Shown: piece after piece, positions 18,801-27,948 of the stretch | Layout: each line of letters begins with the position of its first letter | Position numbering within the stretch: the first letter of the stretch is position 1 | Translations under genes and position numbers: made by a program | Assembly: GCA_934167305.1 (NCBI GenBank) | Contig: CAKPKQ010000008.1 | Span: 1 to 50,419 of the forward strand | Source: an uncultured Clostridia bacterium | GTDB taxonomy: Bacteria > Bacillota > Clostridia > TANB77 > CAG-508 | DNA length: 50,419 nt | Reading direction: 5' to 3' | Notes under the pieces: generated by a model | Told to the model about the DNA's origin: nothing | What the model saw: the letters and a program-made list of their open reading frames with translations, nothing else | Database searches by the model: none

Positions 18801-21800
18801 AAAAGTTGAAGAACTAAATCAGGGAGAAAGAGAATATTTATTAAACTTAGGGAAAAGAACATGGCAATATTTTAAAGATCTTATAAATGAAAAAAGCAAC
18901 TTTCTACCACCAGATAATTATCAAGAAGATAGAAGACCAAGAATTGTAAATAGAACTTCACCTACAAATATTGGGCTAGGACTTTTAGCAGTAATATCAA
19001 GCTATGACTTAGGGTATGAAAATTTAAAAGATACAATAAGTTTATTAGAAAAAATGTTAAATACAATTAGTAGCTTACCAAAGTGGAATGGACATTTATA
19101 CAATTGGTATGATTTAAACACTTTAGAACCGCTAACTCCAAGGTATGTATCATCTGTAGACAGTGGAAATTTAGTAGGTTACCTTTTTACAGTAAAACAA
19201 TTTTTAATAGAGCATGAGAGTACAGGTGCAACTGAACAACTAATTCAAATGGTAAATACGTTAATACACAATACAGATTTTTCAAAATTATATGATGAAG
19301 ATACAAGGCTGTTTTCTATAGGTTTTAATATAGAGGAAAATGCTTTAACAGATTCGTATTATGACCTTTTAGCATCAGAAGCAAGGCAAACAAGTTTAGT
19401 TGCAATAGCCAAAAAGGATGTACCTGCAAGGCACTGGAACAATTTAAGTAGAACACTTACAATATTAAACAAATATAAAGGTTTAATATCATGGTCTGGA
19501 ACCGCTTTTGAATATTTTATGCCAAATATAAATATACCAAAATACCCAGGAAGTTTATTAGACGAATCCTGCAAATTTATGCTAATGAGCCAAAAAGAAT
19601 ATGCAAAACAACTAAACATTCCATGGGGAATATCTGAATCAGCTTTTTATTTAAAAGACTTACAAAATAATTATCAATATAAGGCATTTGGAATACCATG
19701 GCTGGGATTAAAAAGAGGACTTTCTGATGAAATGGTAACGAGTTCTTATGCAAGTATTTTAACAATTAATGAAAATCCAAAAGATGTGGTAAATAACTTA
19801 AAAAAACTAGAGAAAAATGGTATGTATGAAAAGTATGGGTTTTATGAATCAGTAGATTATACACCAACAAGGTTAAAAAAGGGTGAAAAATATGCTTTAG
19901 TAAAAACATATATGGCACATCACCAAGGATTAATATTAGTATCAATAAACAATTTATTTAAACAAAATATAATGCAAAAAAGATTTATGGAAAACCCAGA
20001 ATTAAAAGCAATTGATATCTTACTTCAAGAAAAAATGCCAGAAAATATTATAATAACGAAAGAAGAAAAAGAAAAGGTTGAAAAAATAAAGTATATATAT
20101 GATAATGATTATTCTCAAAGAGAAATAACAAAGCCTAATATTAGAATACCTCAAATAAATGTAATTTCAAGTGGAAATTATACAATAGTTATGAATTCAA
20201 AAGGAGAAAGCTACAGCAAGTATGGAAATTTATTAATTAATAGATATAAAAAGACAAATGATTTAAACCAAGGAATTTTCTTTTATATAAAAGATGTAAA
20301 ATCTAAAAGAATTTGGACAGCAAATCAAATGGATTATTTAGGAAAGCCTGATAAATATGCAATATATTTTTCAGATGATCAAGATAAAATAGTAAGACAA
20401 GATGGAGCTATAGAAACAATATTAAAAACTACTATTTCTGAAAATGGACCAATAGAACTAAGAAGCTTAGAATTGACGAACCATGGTTTAGAAAATCAAA
20501 CATTAGAAATTACTAGCTTTTTAGAACCAGTATTATCAGAAGAATTGCAAGATAATAGTCACCCAAGCTTTAATAATTTGTTTTTAAGCTATGAATATTT
20601 AGAAGATGAAGAATCTATGATTGTGACAAGGAGAAAAAGGCAAGAAAGTGAATCTCAAGTTTTTTTAGGTATAAAATTATATACAGAAAATGAAACAATT
20701 GGTAAATTAGAATATGAAATTGATAAAGAAAAATTTTATGGCAGAAATGAACTTGGACTTCCAAATGCAATAAAAAATTCAATTCCACTAAGTAATAATA
20801 TACAATTAACAACAGAGCCTATTACTGCAATGAAAAGAACAATAAGCATAAAACCAGAAGAAAAAGTAATTTTGAATTTGATTTTAGCAGTTGCAGAAAC
20901 TAGAGAAGAAGTTATTAAAAATTTAAAAGAATTTACAAGTCAAGCTACTATTAAGCATAATTTTGAATTATCAAAGGCAAGTAAAGAAGCGGAAAATAAA
21001 TATTTGGAAGTTACAGCAAAACAAACAGAATTATATCAAAAAATGCTTGGTTATTTACTATACAACAATCCATTAAAAACTTTAACATGTAATCCAATAA
21101 ATGCTCCAGTAAGTAAGTTGTGGAAATATGGAATTTCTGGGGATTTACCTATCTTATTATTAAATATAAAAGACAAAGATGAAGTGGAAAATTTAACTGA
21201 AGTACTAAAAGCATATAATTACTTTAGGGTAAAAAATATAATGGTAGATTTGGTAATTGTAAATCAAGAAAAATATAGTTATGAAGATAATTTAAAAAAT
21301 GAAATATATAATTGTATATCGAATGAAAATTTATCTTATTTGCAAAATATAAAAGGTGGAATATTTCTATTAGAAAATTTAACATCTGAAGATATAGAAT
21401 TTTTACAGTATCGTGCAAATTTGAGTTTAGACTCAAGTTATGGAAATATATATAGATACTTAAAAGAACAAGAAGAAGAGTATTTAGAAAATATTAAAAA
21501 TTTGCCATTTGAAGAAACACCAAGAACTATTGAAAATATACAAGTAAAAAGAGAAAAACTAGAAGATTTAAAATATTTAAATGAATATGGTGGATTTTCA
21601 CAAGATGGAAAAGAATACAAAATTAGAGTAAATAAAGACGAAAAATTACCAACTGTATGGAGTCATATTTTAACAAATAAGCAGTTTGGTACATTAATTA
21701 CAGAAGGAATGGGAGGTTATACATGGTATAAAAATAGTAGATTAAATAGATTAACATCATGGAGTAATTTACCAGTACAAGATATTCCATCAGAAATTAT

Positions 21801-23955
21801 ATATATGCAAGATAAAGATACAAAGAAAGTATGGTCATTAGGGTTAAGTCCATGCCCAGATGAAAATGATTATTATATAACTTATGGACTTGGTTATGCA
21901 AAATATCAACATCAAAGTAATGAAATTGTTCAAACTTTAAATATGTATATACCAATGGAAGATAATTTAAAGGTTCAAGTACTAAAACTAGAAAATCATG
22001 GATTAAAAAAGAAAAGAATTAAATTGATATATTATATTAAACCAGTATTAGAAGAAGATGAAATTAAATCAAATGGGTATTGTAACTTAGAATTTGTCCC
22101 AAATTCAAATATAGTTTGTATAAAAAACACAGGAGCAGAAAATACCTTTTCTGATTATATGTTTGTCTCATGCAGTGAAAAAATAAAGTCATATACAGGA
22201 AGCAAACAAAGCTTTATAGGAAATGGAAGTATTATTAACCCAGATGGAATATATCAAATTGAGTTAGATAAAAAAAATAGTTTATGGCAAAATGAAATAA
22301 TTGCAATAGAATGTGAAGTGGAATTAGAGGCATTAGAAAATAAAGAAATTATATTCACATTAGGTGTAGGACAAACAGTGCTTGAATGTCAAGATATAGC
22401 GTATAAATACAATAATTTAAGCAAAGCAAAAGAAGAATATGAAAATACTAAAAATTATTGGAAAAACATGACTGAAAACTTACAAGTAAATACACCATTA
22501 GAGTCAATTAATATTTTATTAAATAGTTGGTTAATTTACCAGACTATAACTTCAAGATTGTTAGCGAAAACAGGGTATTATCAATCAGGTGGAGCTTATG
22601 GATTTAGAGATCAGCTTCAAGATACAATTGCACTTAAATATGTAAATCCAGACATTACAAAACAACAAATAATTAAGCATAGTAAGCATCAATTTATAGA
22701 GGGAGATGTGGAACATTGGTGGCATGATGAAACTTCAAGAGGTATACGCACAAGGTTTTCAGATGATAGACTTTGGCTTGTGTATTTAGTAGAAGACTAT
22801 ATTGCATTTACAGGAGATAAAGAAATACTAGATATAAAAACTCCATACTTAAAAGGAAATTTACTTGAAAATGATGTGGATGAAAGATATGACATGTATG
22901 AGCAATCTGAAATAGAAGAAAGCATATATGAACATTGCAAAAGAGCTATCAACATTTCCTTAAATTTTGGGGAAAACGGCTTACCTAAAATAGGTTCTGG
23001 AGACTGGAATGATGGCTTTAGCACAGTTGGAAATAAAGGAAAAGGTGAAAGTATATGGTTAGGATTTTTCTTATATGATGTCTTGAAAAAATTTATTCCA
23101 ATATGTGTAGAAAAAGATGAAATAGAACTTGTAAAAAAATATGAAGAAATAATGGAAAAATTAAAAAGAGCACTAAATTCAAGCGGTTGGGATGGAAGAT
23201 GGTTTAGAAGAGCTTTTATGGATGATGGCAATGTTTTAGGAAGTATGCAAAATGAAGAATGCAGAATTGACTCAATTGCTCAGAGCTGGTCAGTTATATC
23301 TGAAGCGGGAGATAATGATAAAAAATATATATCAATGGAAAGTTTAGAAAACCATTTAATAGACAAGGAAAATGGTGTTGTAAAATTATTAGACCCTCCT
23401 TTTGATAAAGGAATATTAAAACCTGGCTATATTAGTAGTTATGTACCAGGAACAAGAGAAAATGGTGGACAATACACACATGGTGCAATATGGTCTATTA
23501 TTGCATTTAGTTTATTAGGGTTTGGAAATAAAGCAGGGGAATATTATAGAATGATAAATCCGATTGAGCATAGTAGGACTAAAGAAGCGGCTAACAAATA
23601 TAAAGTTGAACCTTATGTTATAAGTGCTGACGTATATACTCAAAAAAATTTAGCAGGAAGAGGTGGATGGTCTTGGTATACTGGATCAAGTAGTTGGATG
23701 TATGAAGCTGGTATTAAATATATATTAGGACTAAATATTGAAAATGGATATTTAAGTATAAGACCTTGCATACCAAATGATTGGAAAGAATATAGCATAA
23801 AATATAAATATAAAAATTCAATATATAATATTAATGTAAAAAATCCAGACGGAAAAAATAATACAGTAGAAAGCTTTAAAGTAAATGGAAAAGAGATTGA
23901 GGAAAAGAAAATAAAAATAGATGATGGTGTTTATAATATTGAAATTTATATGTGA
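15841..23955 (+). CDS. Cyclic beta-1,2-glucan synthase-like enzyme (GT84 / glycoamylase-like / GH94)
   Basis: A 2704-residue membrane enzyme of the NdvB/ChvB type. After a helical N-terminus and membrane segments (about 390-445) comes a GT84 glycosyltransferase with TLDSDTE (about 614-620) and HRWIRGDWQ (about 760). More membrane segments follow (about 803-855, 935-975). Then comes a glycoamylase-like domain (PF10091/GH189-type, about 1010-1390) with the motif MAHHQGL, and a C-terminal GH94 phosphorylase (about 1400-2700) with GDWNDG at 2387-2392. In known enzymes these parts polymerise UDP-glucose, cyclise by transglycosylation and trim chain length by phosphorolysis. Membrane segments place the GT in the inner face. 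It has its own promoter just upstream. Domain calls are strong; the exact product in a Gram-positive host is inferred. Confidence 0.88.
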   Translation: MQYRNLMIKGAILGKSQLEDYLEKEASSHNLQNYSDKNTYPITRLKENFEIISDVYNLLNEHAKLKIPIHPAGEWILDNYYVIDETVKNIKLELSKRKYTKFLGISNGNYAGFARVYVLASEIINYTDNKIDGKSLKDYLAGYQRKKTLSMEEIWSISIFMKIALIENIRQICERIYISQIQKYKVENIVERLVEQKNKEELQFTKISEYKNKIEKYTEMKYPFIEYLSYKLKKYGKKAYPYLEILEEQVNRAGMDLDEAIKKEHFDIAINKISMGNCITSIKNLNRISMLEIFEDINGVEDILKQDPADVYEKMDYQTKIMYRNSIKEISQKTKISEIYIAKKVWSLAQNAEKESKKSHVGYYLISDGRQKLLQELIGKTTKKLSNDKKIAIWLTILCVCTAIISILLSSYFYIKTKASIWFAIILGILLIIPIQTIIVQIVQYILGKFIKPKSIPKLDFEQGVPKEYATFVVIPTIVNSKQKVQKIMKNLEKYYMANKSDNIYFALLGDCTAGKNETEKFDEEVINAGIEETQKLNNKYPDGTFTKFNFLYRKRIWNTSEECYLGWERKRGLLNQFNEYILGKSKSEFLINTIENSKEKFGKIPNIKYVITLDSDTELCLNTGLEMIGAMAHILNKPILNHKQDLVIDGHGLIQPRVGISLEDIQKSYFTKLYAGSGGKDAYTNAISDIYQDNFEEGIFTGKGIYDLPVFSTVLANEIPENTVLSHDLLEGSYLRCGLASDIMLLDGYPSGYNSFKARLHRWIRGDWQLVQWLNSTIINKRGEKKQNPLSILSRYKILDNLIRSLLETTIVISMIYVCVFKLLFGIKIWPIMSLLIISAIIPTILELVNRILFKKDQEKPQKTFTKTISGVKAAIQRGILALGNLPDKAYFSLNACVKTLKRVFSTKKHLLEWMTAEDAEKNAKKDVFSYYKNMASNIVLGILALILLFILPFKFSNIFILLFALLWLIEPYIMCEISKEYKNEPKVEELNQGEREYLLNLGKRTWQYFKDLINEKSNFLPPDNYQEDRRPRIVNRTSPTNIGLGLLAVISSYDLGYENLKDTISLLEKMLNTISSLPKWNGHLYNWYDLNTLEPLTPRYVSSVDSGNLVGYLFTVKQFLIEHESTGATEQLIQMVNTLIHNTDFSKLYDEDTRLFSIGFNIEENALTDSYYDLLASEARQTSLVAIAKKDVPARHWNNLSRTLTILNKYKGLISWSGTAFEYFMPNINIPKYPGSLLDESCKFMLMSQKEYAKQLNIPWGISESAFYLKDLQNNYQYKAFGIPWLGLKRGLSDEMVTSSYASILTINENPKDVVNNLKKLEKNGMYEKYGFYESVDYTPTRLKKGEKYALVKTYMAHHQGLILVSINNLFKQNIMQKRFMENPELKAIDILLQEKMPENIIITKEEKEKVEKIKYIYDNDYSQREITKPNIRIPQINVISSGNYTIVMNSKGESYSKYGNLLINRYKKTNDLNQGIFFYIKDVKSKRIWTANQMDYLGKPDKYAIYFSDDQDKIVRQDGAIETILKTTISENGPIELRSLELTNHGLENQTLEITSFLEPVLSEELQDNSHPSFNNLFLSYEYLEDEESMIVTRRKRQESESQVFLGIKLYTENETIGKLEYEIDKEKFYGRNELGLPNAIKNSIPLSNNIQLTTEPITAMKRTISIKPEEKVILNLILAVAETREEVIKNLKEFTSQATIKHNFELSKASKEAENKYLEVTAKQTELYQKMLGYLLYNNPLKTLTCNPINAPVSKLWKYGISGDLPILLLNIKDKDEVENLTEVLKAYNYFRVKNIMVDLVIVNQEKYSYEDNLKNEIYNCISNENLSYLQNIKGGIFLLENLTSEDIEFLQYRANLSLDSSYGNIYRYLKEQEEEYLENIKNLPFEETPRTIENIQVKREKLEDLKYLNEYGGFSQDGKEYKIRVNKDEKLPTVWSHILTNKQFGTLITEGMGGYTWYKNSRLNRLTSWSNLPVQDIPSEIIYMQDKDTKKVWSLGLSPCPDENDYYITYGLGYAKYQHQSNEIVQTLNMYIPMEDNLKVQVLKLENHGLKKKRIKLIYYIKPVLEEDEIKSNGYCNLEFVPNSNIVCIKNTGAENTFSDYMFVSCSEKIKSYTGSKQSFIGNGSIINPDGIYQIELDKKNSLWQNEIIAIECEVELEALENKEIIFTLGVGQTVLECQDIAYKYNNLSKAKEEYENTKNYWKNMTENLQVNTPLESINILLNSWLIYQTITSRLLAKTGYYQSGGAYGFRDQLQDTIALKYVNPDITKQQIIKHSKHQFIEGDVEHWWHDETSRGIRTRFSDDRLWLVYLVEDYIAFTGDKEILDIKTPYLKGNLLENDVDERYDMYEQSEIEESIYEHCKRAINISLNFGENGLPKIGSGDWNDGFSTVGNKGKGESIWLGFFLYDVLKKFIPICVEKDEIELVKKYEEIMEKLKRALNSSGWDGRWFRRAFMDDGNVLGSMQNEECRIDSIAQSWSVISEAGDNDKKYISMESLENHLIDKENGVVKLLDPPFDKGILKPGYISSYVPGTRENGGQYTHGAIWSIIAFSLLGFGNKAGEYYRMINPIEHSRTKEAANKYKVEPYVISADVYTQKNLAGRGGWSWYTGSSSWMYEAGIKYILGLNIENGYLSIRPCIPNDWKEYSIKYKYKNSIYNINVKNPDGKNNTVESFKVNGKEIEEKKIKIDDGVYNIEIYM

Positions 23956-23956
23956 T

Positions 23957-23985
23957 TTGCAATTTTAACAATAAAATGGTATAAT
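23957..23985 (+). promoter_or_regulatory. Promoter of the 83-residue membrane protein
   Basis: TTGCAA (23957-23962), 17-base spacer ending in TGG, TATAAT (23980-23985): a complete extended -10 promoter directly after the glucan synthase stop. Confidence 0.8.
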
Positions 23986-24025
23986 AAAAGTATTCTTAGA
24001 AATTTGTATGAGGGGAGATTTTAAC

Positions 24026-24277
24026 ATGAAAAAGAAAGGCAGTATTCGGATCCCGCGACTGATTGCAATTGCAATCGTTATCCTTGGCATTTACCTTTTT
24101 GTAACTGCGTTGGCTGTAAGATTTCCGTTTGGAATCGAGAACATCTCTATGGAAACATGGAACATTTGGAGGGCACATGGTTATGCCATTAGCCGTCTTA
24201 CAGTAAGCATTGGGGTTCTCATTTTTGCTATTGACGCAGTCTTTAACAAAGTGAAGAACACAAAAAAGGCAAACTAA
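24026..24277 (+). CDS. Small two-span membrane protein, atypical codon use
   Basis: An 83-residue protein with a basic N-terminus (MKKKGSIRIPRL), hydrophobic segments at about residues 12-32 and 56-74, and a basic tail. ATG 24026 follows GGGGAGA at a good distance; the in-frame ATG at 24008 overlaps that site. It has its own promoter and terminator. Codons such as CGG, CCG, CTG and ATC are frequent here and rare in the flanking genes, suggesting acquisition from a source of higher G+C. No family recognised. The next gene is similar in design (small, membrane, same promoter style), so the two may be a functional pair. Confidence 0.75.
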   Translation: MKKKGSIRIPRLIAIAIVILGIYLFVTALAVRFPFGIENISMETWNIWRAHGYAISRLTVSIGVLIFAIDAVFNKVKNTKKAN

Positions 24278-24281
24278 GAAG

Positions 24282-24324
24282 AGGGGCGTTGAAAAGGCTA
24301 AAAACCTATCAACGCTCCTTTAAA
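24282..24324 (+). terminator. Terminator after the 83-residue gene
   Basis: An 11-bp stem AGGGGCGTTGA/TCAACGCTCCT with one G-T pair and a 17-base loop, then a short T-rich tail that runs into the next promoter. Confidence 0.6.
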
Positions 24325-24325
24325 T

Positions 24326-24354
24326 TTGATTTTTGAATAAAAAAATGGTATAAT
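24326..24354 (+). promoter_or_regulatory. Promoter of the 139-residue membrane protein
   Basis: TTGATT (24326-24331), 17-base spacer ending AAATGG, TATAAT (24349-24354). Its layout is nearly the same as the promoter at 23957-23985. Confidence 0.8.
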
Positions 24355-24406
24355 TAATATATAAAATATGGCTAAGTGCCAATTAAAAAAAGGAGTAACA
24401 TCTATT

Positions 24407-24826
24407 ATGCGGAAACATTTTTTATTTGTCAAAATTTTGACCTTCATTGTTCTGTTCTGCGGAACTATTGCAGTATTTAACACTAGCAACAAAATTCTGA
24501 AAACCTCGTGGGAACTCTTTAAAATTAGTGACAACATCAATTACTACAATGAGCAGTCTTACAAAACTGACAACATGACAGATGCTGTTATGGAGCAGTT
24601 TAATGAAAGATCCGAAAGATTTTATCACAGCAATGATTCCACCGTTCGGTGGTTTAGCAATTTAAACACAGTTCTTAAGTTTTTGGTGGTTATTGTCATG
24701 ATTTTTGCACAGCCAGCAATGATTTACATGTGGTTTGTGATTAGCCTCAAAGAAGCATTAAAGTTAAGAAAAAAAATTGCAAGAGTGCGAAACTGTAATA
24801 AAAAGCAGAATCGGAGAGTTGCTTAA
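24407..24826 (+). CDS. Small two-span membrane protein, atypical codon use
   Basis: A 139-residue protein: basic start (MRKH), membrane segment about residues 5-27, an external loop of about 55 polar residues (Asn, Tyr, Ser-rich), a second segment about 88-112, and a very basic C-terminus. ATG 24407 follows AAGGAG by 11 bases; the in-frame ATG at 24368 has no site. It has its own promoter and a strong terminator. CGG arginine codons occur at least three times (for example codon 2), unlike the surrounding AT-rich genes. Topology places the loop outside and the ends inside. No family recognised. Confidence 0.75.
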   Translation: MRKHFLFVKILTFIVLFCGTIAVFNTSNKILKTSWELFKISDNINYYNEQSYKTDNMTDAVMEQFNERSERFYHSNDSTVRWFSNLNTVLKFLVVIVMIFAQPAMIYMWFVISLKEALKLRKKIARVRNCNKKQNRRVA

Positions 24827-24835
24827 GCTCTCTGT

Positions 24836-24870
24836 GGTGGTATAGCTGAAATATGCTGTACCACCTTTTT
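24836..24870 (+). terminator. Strong terminator before the two-component operon
   Basis: GGTGGTATAGC pairs with GCTGTACCACC (one G-T pair) around an 8-base loop, then TTTTT. Confidence 0.9.
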
Positions 24871-24926
24871 GTTACAAAAACGTTTCAAAATTATTTCAAA
24901 AATGTGACAAAAATATTTAAAAAAAC

Positions 24927-24955
24927 TTGTACAAAGTTTGTTATTATGATATAAA
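24927..24955 (+). promoter_or_regulatory. Promoter of the two-component/lepB/holB operon
   Basis: TTGTAC (24927-24932), 17-base spacer, TATAAA (24950-24955). The region just upstream (24870-24925) has TTTCAAAA-TTATTTCAAAAA direct repeats 11 bases apart, which could be a PhoB-type operator for the regulator encoded downstream. Confidence 0.6.
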
Positions 24956-25005
24956 TATAATATCAAAAATATAAGTCTTAATGTTAAGAAAGGTAGGGCT
25001 TTTTT

Positions 25006-25797
25006 GTGGAAAATAAAAGAGAAAATTTTAATGAAGAAGTAAGTTTAGAAGACAATTCTGCTAAAGTGGACAGTACAGAAATAATTAGAAAAACTATACT
25101 TGTTGTGGATGATGAAAAACCTATAGTAGATATTTTAACATATAATTTGCAAAAGGAAGGTTATGCTACTTTAGAAGCAAATGACGGTGAAGAAGCAATA
25201 AAAATTGCTACGGAACAAAAGCCAGATTTAATTTTATTAGATATAATGCTACCTAAAATAGATGGCTTAACTGTATGCAAAAAATTAAGACATACGCTAA
25301 ATGTTCCAATCTTAATATTATCTGCTAAAGATGAAGAAATAGATAAAATTCTAGGGTTAGAATTAGGTGCGGATGATTATATAACAAAACCTTTTAGTGT
25401 TAGGGAACTAATGGCTAGAGTAAAAGCAAACCTAAGAAAAGCAGAAGCAAAAACTCAATCAACAGAAGAGTCTCAAGATAATAAAAAAGAAAATGTAATA
25501 ATTGAAGTTGGAGATTTAAATATAAATACTGAAAAATTTGAAGTAAAAGTTAGAGGTAGAGTAATTGACCTAACCTTAAGAGAATTTGAAGTGCTTAAAT
25601 ACTTGGCAAATCAGCCGGGGCAAGTAGTAACAAGAGAAACTTTGCTTGAAAAAGTATGGGGTTATGAATACTATGGAGATATTAGAACAGTTGATGTTAC
25701 AGTAAGAAGAATTAGAGAAAAAATTGAAAAAGATACATCAACTCCAAAAATATTAATTACCAAAAGAGGAGTTGGGTACTATTTAGCAACCAACTAA
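25006..25797 (+). CDS. OmpR/PhoB-family response regulator (WalR/PhoP-like)
   Basis: A 263-residue regulator. It has an extra 28-residue polar N-terminal tail, then a receiver domain (about 29-145) with acidic D35/D36, phospho-acceptor D79 in LILLDIMLP and the lysine of ITKPF. A winged-helix DNA-binding domain (about 165-260) shows the RTVDVTVRRIREKIE recognition region. A GTG start at 25006 follows AAGGTAGGG. The histidine kinase gene begins 22 bases after the stop. Similarity in arrangement to WalR/WalK or PhoP/PhoR is clear, but which of these cannot be decided by eye; the link to lepB and holB is not the usual walRKHIJ order. Confidence 0.9.
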   Translation: MENKRENFNEEVSLEDNSAKVDSTEIIRKTILVVDDEKPIVDILTYNLQKEGYATLEANDGEEAIKIATEQKPDLILLDIMLPKIDGLTVCKKLRHTLNVPILILSAKDEEIDKILGLELGADDYITKPFSVRELMARVKANLRKAEAKTQSTEESQDNKKENVIIEVGDLNINTEKFEVKVRGRVIDLTLREFEVLKYLANQPGQVVTRETLLEKVWGYEYYGDIRTVDVTVRRIREKIEKDTSTPKILITKRGVGYYLATN

Positions 25798-25819
25798 GTA
25801 AGAAGGGAAAGCTCTTAAA

Positions 25820-27259
25820 ATGGTTAAAAGTATACAAACGAAAATTATACTAATCTTTTTCATACTAGGGCTAGTTATAATAGGTTCATTATCTGCTTTT
25901 TACATAGGTAGTATAAAACAATTACAAACAGAATATATTTCACAAACAAGTTTAGAAAATTTTGAAACTATAACAACTGAAAAAATAATGCAAGTTAAAA
26001 TAGTTATGATAATTGCAATTACATTTTTTGCGATTATAACTGCTTTTGTGGGATATTTTATTCATAAAACTGTAATAAGCCCAATAAATGCATTAATTAA
26101 AAATGCTGAAAAAGTTGCTAGTGGAGAAGAAGTAGAATTTAATAAAATAGATCAAAAACAAACTCAAATAGAAGAATTGTCAAATGCATTTAATATTATG
26201 ACGAAAGAATTAAAGCAAAATTTAAATGAAGTAGCAAAACAAAAAAAACAAATTGAAACAATTTTATTACATATGACGGACGGGATTATTGCGTTTGATA
26301 TGAAAGGAAACATTATATATAATAATCCTGCAGCTGTTGAATTATTACAATTAAATGAAGGAAAAAATACATTTAATAGTATATTTGAAAATTTTAAAAC
26401 AGATATTAATTTAGAAAAAATAGTATATTTAGAAAATTGGACTTCATCAGAACAAAGAATAAACATAGGTGAAAAATATATTAATCTTTTATTTGCTCCA
26501 TTTCAAGATGAGAATGATAAACCTGATGGAGTTATAGTTGTAATACAAGATATTACGGAACATGTAAAGCTAGATAACATGAGAAAAGAATTTGTTGCAG
26601 ATGTATCACATGAGTTAAAAACTCCTATTACATCTATAATGGGGTATGCAGATACCTTATTGGAAAGTGAATATGATAAAGAAATGCAGACAAAATTCTT
26701 AACAGTTATTAGTACAGAAGCAAGAAGAATGGCAAGACTTGTTACAGATTTACTAGTCCTTTCGAGATATGATAATAAAAAAATTATTAAAGAAGAGTCT
26801 GTATTTGACTTAGGAGAATTAACAAAAAATTGTATTGAAAAGCTTAGATTTGAAGTTGAGAAAAAGAATCATAGTATCGAATGCTTCGTAACAGCAAATG
26901 TTCCGCCAGTAAATGCTGACAAATATGGAATGGAAAGAGTAATTTTAAATATAATTTCTAATGCCATAAAATATACACCAGAAAATGGAACAATTAAGGT
27001 ATATGTTGGATTTGTATATAATGATGCATATATTAAAGTAATTGATAATGGAATTGGAATACCAGAAGCTGACTTACCAAGAATATTTGAAAGATTTTAT
27101 AGAGTTGACAAAGCAAGGTCAAGAGAATTTGGCGGTACTGGTTTAGGGCTTCCAATTGCAAAAGAAATAATTGAACAAAACAAAGGAAGTATTGACATAA
27201 AAAGTGAAGTTGGAAAAGGTACAGAAGTTGTAATTAGAATACCAGTATATAAAAAATAG
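25820..27259 (+). CDS. Sensor histidine kinase with HAMP and PAS domains (WalK/PhoR-like)
   Basis: A 479-residue membrane kinase. Segments at about 7-31 and 55-78 enclose an external loop of only about 25 residues, so it has little room to bind a ligand outside. Then come HAMP (about 79-132), PAS (about 143-245), HisKA with the phosphorylated His264 in DVSHELKTP, and an ATPase domain with the N box (NIISNAIKY), DNGIGI and GGTGLGL. It phosphorylates the adjacent regulator. The short sensor loop with a cytoplasmic PAS suggests that membrane, accessory-protein or intracellular input dominates. Translationally close to the regulator (22 bases) and to lepB (20 bases). Confidence 0.93.
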   Translation: MVKSIQTKIILIFFILGLVIIGSLSAFYIGSIKQLQTEYISQTSLENFETITTEKIMQVKIVMIIAITFFAIITAFVGYFIHKTVISPINALIKNAEKVASGEEVEFNKIDQKQTQIEELSNAFNIMTKELKQNLNEVAKQKKQIETILLHMTDGIIAFDMKGNIIYNNPAAVELLQLNEGKNTFNSIFENFKTDINLEKIVYLENWTSSEQRINIGEKYINLLFAPFQDENDKPDGVIVVIQDITEHVKLDNMRKEFVADVSHELKTPITSIMGYADTLLESEYDKEMQTKFLTVISTEARRMARLVTDLLVLSRYDNKKIIKEESVFDLGELTKNCIEKLRFEVEKKNHSIECFVTANVPPVNADKYGMERVILNIISNAIKYTPENGTIKVYVGFVYNDAYIKVIDNGIGIPEADLPRIFERFYRVDKARSREFGGTGLGLPIAKEIIEQNKGSIDIKSEVGKGTEVVIRIPVYKK

Positions 27260-27279
27260 AAAGAAGGTTTAATCACACA

Positions 27280-27945
27280 ATGATTATTAGTGACAAAACA
27301 CGTAATATATTAGAATGGATTTTTTGCATAGTAATTGCATTTGTTTTAGCAATTGTAATTAAATATTATGTTGGAACTCCAACAATTGTAAGCCAGGTTT
27401 CGATGAAACCTACATTACAATCAGGACAAAGACTTATTTTAAATAGATGGATGAGAACAATTCATGAAATGCCTAAAAGAGGGGAAATAATTACTTTTGA
27501 GGCACCTAGTAAAGTGAGCTATAGTAGTTCGGCAGAAGTTGACCTAAGTAATCCAGTTGCAAAATATGAAAAAGAACCTACAAGTTGGTGGGGAAAATTT
27601 GTATATTATGTATTAGAAATTGGAAAAGAAAGCTATATAAAAAGAGTAATTGCTTTACCTGGTGAACATGTAAAAATTGAAAATGGAAAAGTATATATAA
27701 ATGGTGAAGAATTAGATGAACCATATTTGCAAAAAGGTGTAGTAACTCAAGCAAGTTATGAAACATCATATTCAAATTATAATTATTTTTCAGAATTTAC
27801 TGTGCCAGAAGGCTATATTTTTGCGATGGGAGACAATAGAAGTCAATCTACTGATTGTAGAGCATTTGGATGTATTCCTGTTGATAAAGTAGAAAGTAAA
27901 GTATGGATTCGTTTTTGGCCATTTAGTTTATTTGGGAAGGTATAA
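27280..27945 (+). CDS. lepB: Signal peptidase I
   Basis: A 221-residue type I signal peptidase that releases exported proteins from their signal peptides at the outer membrane face. It has one N-terminal membrane anchor (about 10-30), catalytic Ser41 in QVSMKPT and the general base Lys121 in YIKRVIALPGE. The conserved boxes INGE and MGDNRSQSTD follow. There is an insertion of about 40 residues between the Ser and Lys boxes, as in larger family members. It is downstream of the kinase gene by 20 bases and 3 bases ahead of holB, within one operon. The many exported proteins in this window are probable substrates. Confidence 0.95.
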   Translation: MIISDKTRNILEWIFCIVIAFVLAIVIKYYVGTPTIVSQVSMKPTLQSGQRLILNRWMRTIHEMPKRGEIITFEAPSKVSYSSSAEVDLSNPVAKYEKEPTSWWGKFVYYVLEIGKESYIKRVIALPGEHVKIENGKVYINGEELDEPYLQKGVVTQASYETSYSNYNYFSEFTVPEGYIFAMGDNRSQSTDCRAFGCIPVDKVESKVWIRFWPFSLFGKV

Positions 27946-27948
27946 AAA

